A stretch of DNA of 64,000 bases. Source: Symsagittifera roscoffensis (Eukaryota; Xenacoelomorpha; Acoela; Convolutidae). The stretch's first letter is position 1. Every line of letters begins with the position of its first letter. A program made the position numbers and the translations under genes. The notes under the pieces are model-generated. The model did not search any database. It saw only the letters and a list, made by a program, of their open reading frames with translations, and was not told the origin of the DNA. Location: positions 24,592,189 through 24,656,188 of the forward strand of contig NC_087064.1 of NCBI RefSeq assembly GCF_963678635.1, given 5' to 3'. Positions 36,149 through 44,400 of the stretch are shown here, one piece after another.

Positions 36149-37032
36149 TGTAACATTCGCCCAAATACTACACAGCGACGGAGCGTAGGAAAAGTACCTA
36201 TTAACGACTGGCAGGCGTCAGTTACCTTAATCCTACTCGCTTTTCACCGTCTCGACCTTGCCAGTTGATTTTCTGGTCTGTCTAGGGCAAAGTAAAAAGT
36301 TACCATTTTTAGGCCATCAGTCAAACGACTTTTGATCAGCTTTCGTTTGCATGCGAACACAACCACATAGCTGAGCCTCGGATCCTCAGACTACGTGATT
36401 GTCATTAAAAACACGACTCGAACAACCTATTTTAACATGTTTTTGTGTGACAGTTCTATATTAAATCCATTGGAGATGGATTGACCCTTTCCTCTTTCTA
36501 ACTACTCATGCTCTGAAATATCAAACAATAACGGTGTTAATTAAGAGATCTATGACATTCCAGTAGCTATAAAATTAGTTTATACAGTCCCTTCACATAG
36601 AACAGTCTCTGGGGGACCAAGCCTCCGCTCCCGTAATATTCCTGAGATAACGCTCTTATCTCTTATAATTCGTGTCCCGGGAGGGTTCCGTGGTATATTT
36701 CTTCCCCCACTGAAGCCTCCTTCTCCACCAATATCTGTTAACAAGTGTCTTATCGTGCGTTGTTGCCACGATAAGAGGCTTCGTGTTTTCCGTCTCTGGT
36801 ACGACTGTTTTTCACAATATCTGTCGTTGTTCTGATTTTCGTCACTTTTTCAGTCAAAATGGCCGTTTTTCGTATTTCTGAGAAATATTCTTCTTCCAAT
36901 CGAAATTTTAAAAATAAAAATTCTAGAATATTCCGACCCTCCTTTGCAATACTTTTTCATCAATAAAGCCTTTAGTCGTTCTTTTTTACGTCGCCGGAAG
37001 GTTGTGCTGTGCCAGTCTGGCAGAATGGCACA
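36149..37032 (-). repeat. 3' LTR of the 24-kb element
   Basis: 884 bp, minus orientation, with termini TGTGCC...GTTACA. It pairs with 59703-60586 at full length and about 99% identity by eye. It is preceded (at 37033 and up) by the PPT-like sequence. Confidence 0.92.
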
Positions 37033-37050
37033 TACTCCCCGGACAAGTCT
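37033..37050 (-). promoter_or_regulatory. Polypurine-tract candidate
   Basis: On the minus strand acttgtccggggagta ends exactly at the LTR. The same ending is found at 2551-2567 before the gamma LTR, and a degraded one at 34043. The purine run is short, but the position and the conservation across LTR subfamilies support a role in plus-strand priming. Confidence 0.6.
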
Positions 37051-37778
37051 CCATCAATGTCCCTATTGATCGCATAACACCGGGTTATCGTCAAGTAGTT
37101 ATCCAGTTTTCTACCATCAATCTTACAAATCGCATAAGAAAATGAAATTTATCTACCCCACCTCAACTCACTAAGTGTTCACAAATGGCATCGTACTACA
37201 TCTCACTGCCTTTCAACATTTTCACAAAATTTGCACCATGAGGAGTGTCCTAGATAAAATTTCTTTTCTGACTACTTACGTCGTCTTGCCATAAAACTTC
37301 TTTTCGCTCTTTGTGATTAAAAAGTGGGACGTGGCACGGCCACGCACCCGTTAAAATTAACTTAACTTCACTCACCAAGTATAATCAGTCATTTATGCGG
37401 TCCTTTCAATATTAAAACTAAGAAACTCTGTGGCTAGGAAAGTTCTTGAGTTACCCACCCTTCCAGAGCGAGTTTACTCAAACTTACCATGTCGCCACAC
37501 AGTGAATTTGTGTCTTACACAGGTTAAAAACTTCAGTCGTGAATAAATAGGTAAATATACTCACCTAGGTTCCTCATATACATACATAAATAGCCATAAC
37601 TAAAATCAACAATTTCAACAATTTTAACAATTGCAACATTATAGTTTGGTCTGACCAAACTAGATCAAAACAAAAAGTTTCACAAGTTCAAATAATCAAA
37701 ACTTGGTTGATTGGTTTAAGTTTTAGCACACAAATACAATCAAGTTTTCTCTCCTTCTCTTCTCTTCCTTGGTCATCT
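37051..37778 (-). other. 3' noncoding tail of the 24-kb element
   Basis: About 730 bp of AT-rich sequence lie between the ORF3 stop and the PPT. It resembles the element C tail 1748-2550 in patches (aaacattttagttgg.. and attcactg-type words). I see no gene or clear signal. Confidence 0.5.
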
Positions 37779-38435
37779 TCACTCCATCACTTCTCCATCC
37801 TGATCTTCGCTGTCTTCCAACACTTTCTCCAGCATGTCCATGGAGTTGCGGGCCGTGCCCCAACTCTCCTGCTCCAACAGCCTCGGTTTGCAACAAGGTA
37901 GCAAATCCACATTCACCTTCTGCTCCCGGTTCCTGCAAAAGCTGTAGTGAAGACATAGGCTCACGTTTCGTTCTAGGTCAGCTCTTAAGACCTCTTTCTT
38001 CTCATCTTCAGTAACACAAGGCGCTCCAGCTACCCGCTTCACCGCTGTGGTGACCGCGTTTCTGTGCGTCAAGAAAGCTCTCTTATAGGCTCCCGGTCCT
38101 ATATCTAGCTGGAAAGATTGATAGGCATCCGTGTTCCTTGACATGTGACGCTTCGCGCGTTCATACATCCATGATGTCATCACTGCACGGAACCAAGGCA
38201 TCAATCTTTACCTTGACCATATTCTTTCAATGGCTTTAGGTATCCTCAGAACCTTGCAGGTGGTTCTGAAAAGATCCAATTCACGACTCATCTTCACGTT
38301 GCTCAGCTGCTCAGGAGTCGGCACGGCCGTCTCCTGCTGACTTGTGTCCGCGTTAGCCTCCAGCCATCTCACTGCTAGCATGGCGCTAACCACCACGATT
38401 GACACTTGTTGATTCTGATCGGGCAACCCCGTGGA
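37779..38435 (-). CDS. ORF3 module 6: C-terminal PWFRA domain
   Basis: About 218 codons with an in-frame TAA at 38208-38210, inside a block conserved in all three copies (W.R-x-R...PWFRA). It continues LDIGPGAYKRA, LTHRNAVTTAVKR, LERNVSLCLH, FCRNRE, LLPCCK, and ends acidic at TGA 37779-37781. Element C has Lys and element B has Ile at the position of the stop. The TGA terminator is shared with element C (1745-1747). The best-conserved positions are aromatic and basic. No fold is recognised. Confidence 0.6.
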
Positions 38436-41400
38436 TTACAACTCCTCCACGTCCCATACTAGCATCAGATTCCCGCGTTTGGGGTACCACAACGTCTGCG
38501 CCAAGCAGTGGCAAGGATACTCCCCATGGGTTCTCACTATGTTCCTTCGGGTCCGATACCCTGAGGCTCCCAGCAACGGTTCCACCTCCATCAGAATTCT
38601 ATGCAAGTCGTCTTTTTCTTCTATTGTGGGGAATTCAGTGGGTAAGGCTCCACTCGCTTTCTGTTTCTGGAACTCACTCACATTGCCTTCACTCAATCTC
38701 AGAAACTCTTCACCCACCACATCTTGCAACTCGCCTTCAGATCTCTTCGGGACTGCCCGAAAGATCTTTGCCAACAAATCATGTGACCTCTCCAACATCC
38801 TGGCCAACCTCACGCACTTTGGCACAGAGAAAAGTTGATCAATCAACACCTGCTGTGTCCTCGCATCCATCACCACCATGTGTGTAGGATATCTACTACT
38901 GCAATATGGTGCGGCGCTTGAACCCACCAGATACTTTGAACCAGTCGGTTTATGATAGGCCTCACTATCTTTCAGATTCATCTCGTTCTCCAGAGCTTCT
39001 CTCCAGCCTCCGATCTTCTGCTCTGTCTGCAATGCCCCAGGGAATACTTCCACGCTGAGGGACGTCACTAGCTCATGGGCACGCTCCAGGCGCTCAAGCG
39101 ATTCAATCGAACTCGTCATGCTGCAAAATCCCAAGGCTGTGATCAAATTTACGTCCGTCACCCCATGACAGTCCGCGACCAACTCCATGCCACTCTTATC
39201 CGACATGCTCAATCTTCCGTACAATCGTGCCAGTTGCCGATGCTGCTCGCTCAGCGTAACCAGGCAGTGTCCCAGGTTACAAATATGTCCTTCCATCCCA
39301 CTGTGTTGAGCCAAGCATGTGCCTTGCTTCAACCAATTACTCGATGGACCTTCCTCGGGCAGCTCCGTGGATGGGTTGCTCTTCCGTTTCGTCAATCTCA
39401 TGGCCAGCAGATGATGTATCATGGCCAGATCATGTAAACTCGCGTCATCATCTAGGTCTAACGTGATATCCGCCGTCATGTCCCAGATTAAACCGGCATT
39501 AGGATGAGGGCACCAAGAAGGCTTCATGAGTTCCCACATCGTCACTAGACTGGTTTTCAAGGGACCGTCCCAAGAACCACAATCAAAACTCACTTGCCCC
39601 TTTAGCTCGGGAACCGAGGGCTCGACCACTCGTTCTTCCAAGATAATTCCCAGCTTGGGTTGTTCCACCATCAGCATCCCAGTTTCTTTAATACGTTCAA
39701 CCCAGAAATCGAGTGCTCATAGTCGAAGTACGCTTCCCTGGCTTCTTCATTCACGAAGGGATTATACGCCATCCCCGGTATGCCAGACACATATTGGAAC
39801 GACTTCAGTTTCCCTAGTGTTGCAAACTCTTTTTTGTCCTTTGACTGCTTCAATCAACTCCCGGCTCACTTTCAATTCTTTGTTGGAACATCTTCTCACC
39901 TCTTCCAACTTGCGATAGCTTTCCATATCATTCGACTCCTTGCTTGGCACAGTCAATGGCATGTCCTGATATAGTTCCAGGAGTGCCCTAAGGAAGTTCC
40001 TTTCACAATTAACTCCCTTTTGCCGAATGATCTTTATGCATTCTCCCAAAACAGGAGTGGGGATACGATCCACCACGAACCTGACAAAGCAAAGGGCATC
40101 CTTACGCTTAGCCCATGCTATCGCAGAATCGTCTTTCGAAATCAACGCTCGCAGAGCTTCCATCAACTCCAGTTCCTGTTCCCGTGATTTCGAATCATTA
40201 CTGGCTTCATACTCCGCTCTCTTGATGCCCATCAAGCACCAAGCCAACCGTACTTGCAGATCAGTTCTCACGCAAGGATGAGCCAGGTATGCCGCCACCG
40301 TAGCAGGTGCATGCATCGCCTCTTCGAAGTATCTCTGGAGGGCCGCCCTCCAGGAGATTTCTAGCAATTTTTCCAATCCGACTTCGTTCGCTTCAGAGGA
40401 CATTACCGTTCCGTATTCTTTTCGATTTAAGTTCGAATTCTCCGTGAGCTCTTTCAGATATTCCTGCATGACTCGCTTCTCGCTCCAAGCCATCAGGTGC
40501 CCTCTCGCGGAGTTCCTCGCTTTCAACATCTCCACATAACCCCCTGCCGGATCTCCCATGTGGACCAATTCCGGCACAGTTATTCGACTGTACTCGACCA
40601 CGTCGAGTTGTCCTTCCAGTTTCAACTTGGCCATGTTGATTCGCGAGGATCTATAATCTTCAAGTCCTCCAGATCCACATTGACTGATGATTTCCATTTC
40701 TAACTTAGTGTCTGCCAGGGTTCGCGCCGTCTTCTTCGACCTCGTGGCGGTTATGGTCAGACCTGCCAAGAGCATAGGGGGTATCAGGTTTTCTTTTTCT
40801 CCCCCGGCTGGTGTCGCACCATCTCCTTGCCCGCTCTCGCCTGAACGACCTGCACTAATCAGAGAGGTCACCACTGTCTTGGCTTTTGACTTCACCACCC
40901 TCTGGTTCACGACTCGACTCCCTGACTTTCCTTTCAGTCTCTTCAGCCCTTTTTTGGCTCGTCTAACAAGTAATTTCTTTGTGCCCTGCTGATCATCGGC
41001 ACTGTCTTCTGTAACTGACTCGGTCAGAACATCCGACTCCATGGAGTTCACTATTTTCTCCAGGACCTCACGCATGATGGGTTGATTCAATCCCACCTTC
41101 ATTATGGACTGTGTCCCATATCGTCGTATCACGTCCCATGATTTTTCCATGAAGTTCACTCGGCTCCAGGTTGCTCCTGTCTTGCCTTCCAGTTCCATTT
41201 GATATCTTTCCCATTCCTCTTCTGGTAACGTACTGAGGAATGATATCTTCATTGACTCCTCGATTTTCCTCCTCCTCGGTGATTCATGAAGCAGTCTCTG
41301 CGGATCCCTGCTTCGGCACTCTCTAGCCTGGCTTATTGGGTCCATCGGAGATAGATCGGCCGACGCCTCCTTTGTAGGAGACATGAAGGACGAGGGTGCC

Positions 41401-44400
41401 ATCAGCAATAAACTCCCATCGACTTCCCCATCGTCGTCTTCACTGAACCGGTATTCTAGCAAGTCCCTCTCCAACGCTCCTAGATCGGTCTCTCCCGGTT
41501 TTTCCGTCTTACTTCCGGTCTCGTCATCGTTATCGCCCTGATCCATCAATTCATCGTCGTCCGCATCAGGTTTCGGCTTGGGTCCCGAGGGTCCTTGTCG
41601 TGCGTCTGTGCCCGAATCCGGCCGAGCCGATACGGTCATGTCTCCTGCGTGATAAAACAATTCATCATCCACCAGGAATTCTACTAACTCCTCGCCATGT
41701 GGAGCCAGGTCTTCTATCGTTATATATGAGCCTCCTCTGCTCTCCCTTGCCACCTCCAGCATCACTACTTTCGCTTCTCCTGACCACTTCAGTCTCGATA
41801 AGTCATCCGTGGGAGAATACACTTCGTTCCATGTTTCAGCCGAGACCTCTGGTCTCCTGGAGGGTAGTGCCTTGATCTTTTTCCTGCTGCAAGCATCAGG
41901 GAATGAGAAGTCAAACGTGTGCGCGGCGGCAGCGTTCCAGCTGATGAAGCGCGGCTCCATCCCTTCACTCCACTTCAGCATTCTCTTCTCTGCGTCACGA
42001 GCTGCTCCGATGCGAGGGGCAATGATGGGAGATGTGACTCCCAACAACATCCTCCTTATCGGTGGATATCGAGGGCATTGGTCCGGCAGCGGCCTGGACC
42101 CAGGAAGCCATGTTTGCTGATTCTCTTTCGCGTGCGTGTAGGCTCCTGGCAATTGAGGTACTCTCACAGCCTCTCCGGTATCTTTCACCACTGGTCTCAA
42201 ATTCCAAAGTTTTGGGTTAAACTGGATGTGGGACAGATCCTCTCGGCCCATTCGGCACTTGAAGTGGTTGTTGAAGTCCATCAACACCCAGCCTGGCTCT
42301 GCTATTCTTCCGAACAGCCTATCGTCGCTAGCCAGCCTTCTCAGTTCACTCTGCTATACCCAATTCAGCACGGAACAATCCACGACTGAGACCAGGTTGA
42401 CATACAACACCGAATTCCTGTATGCCTTTACTTGTACGTCCGGGAACGCGAAAGTTATCACCGGTCCATACACCACTGTGACGAATTCCCGCAGTCCGTG
42501 GACCAGAGCCAACGGATCGATCCGCATCATGACAGCCAAGTCTGTTAGTAAGGGCATGCCACAATACTGCTTACCTTCGCCTGCGTTCGTCGCCACCTTA
42601 TCTTCTCCCGTGACGCTTCTGTTCTGTTGCAAGAGGTATTGAAGCAGGAGAGTTCTCCAATCCTTCATCTTCCTGAGCGAGGCGGTTTCCAACTGCGCAT
42701 TGAACTCGCGACTTGTTCCCAGGAGTTGTTCAGGGTAACGCAACAGCACAAGCAAGTCACCCAGTCGACCGTAGGTCATGGCAATCAGAGTCAGGAGTCC
42801 ATCCAATCTCAAATCTGCCAACGCTTGGGTAAAGAGGTTTGCCGGTCCTTTCACAAAGTTTTCATGATCAAATGTCACGTATAAGGCTAGCACCAGGCCA
42901 ATCGACAACTTCCTGATGTCCCTGACGAAACTCGCGATCAGGTTCCTAGATGCCTTCGGATAGCACGTCGATAGGAAAGATGGCGTCCATCCCACTCCCA
43001 TTCCACCCAAGATAGCATCTGATCGTTCATACTGTGCCTTAGTGGCCAGCACGTCAGCTTGGAACTTGTCCAGCGACATCGTGTTAACGTCCTGCATCAG
43101 TTTCAACATCTTGCCTCCAGCTAACTCCCGGGCATCAAATAGATTCTTTAGATACACGTGTATCTCTTTAATTATTGCCGGCGCATGCTCGAACGCGTCC
43201 TCACCCAAGGTGCACAGCCTCGGTGACAAATACAACCATACGTTGTTGTGCGGCTTCGTACGCAAAGCCATTGCCATGAGGTCCTCCTCCGCTGACGTCA
43301 TGTTCTTTCTGATCATCCTTCCCTGCTCATTCTCTGCATGATCCATCTGTCTGAACCAGAGATCATCAGCCACCTGTTGTACTAACAGATGATCGTCATC
43401 TACCCCTGGTCTTAACTTCAGCAATCTGGCGAAGTTGGACAGCTCCAACCCCAGAACCTCATCTAGCACCAACCGAGTTGTGCTACAATCTCTGAGCCCC
43501 TGTATGGCATTCGAAATGTCAGCCCAAACGGCGGGAAGCTCAGATCGGGACGGGTAGTAATTGTCCGGGTCCACTACTCTGTTTGGGGCAGGAATTATCA
43601 CATTGAACCTCCCCTCTGTTATTGTTGTGACCATTGTATATACAAATTGGAGGGGTTCTGGTAATGCAGCGTACCCTGGTGACAATACAAAGATCACCTT
43701 CACCACATTCATGGTGAAGCGTTGTCTTGCTGCTGCCTCTACCTCAGCCATCGCCAAGAGCAGTGTCATTATCGCCTCCCCTATAACCTCGTTACTCGGG
43801 ATCGACCCATCCGTCAGACGTGACAATAAGCACCTGCTTTGCAGATGATCATTTGAGCCTGCAACCACTATTACCTGCGGCTCCATACTGACCACCCTTC
43901 GCACACTTATCATCATGCCGATTGCTTGTCCCCAGTCCAATTTAGGTGCCGTCAAGAAAATCACATCGGGCCAAAAAAGAGAACGGGGCGTGTAGAGATA
44001 ATCGGAGCCGGCCACAATCAGATACTTGGCAGCCTTCATGTCCAAGGGATCATAAGCTGCAAAAAGGCCATCGCCTATTGGGGCCTTCAGTTTCCCATAT
44101 CTCTTATCGTCTCCAACCACTGTTGTCGTTCGGGGGTAGTCCCTCGAATACTCGCCAGGCGTCTAACCGGGTGGTTTAGCGAACTGCCTGTACATCTTGT
44201 GATGCTTGTTATTGGGCTTGTTCTCTGTCTGGAATTTGCCCTTGCGAGCAGGCGGTGTCCTTTCCCGGGTCCTATCTCGAACATCGGTGAGCGACCGGGT
44301 GTTCAAAGGTCCAAAGGTATTGTCATGAGGCAATCCATTCAAGTCCACATGTCGGAGTGAGGTCGAGGAGCTGAATTTCTCCTGCTCTGCTAACAGCCAA

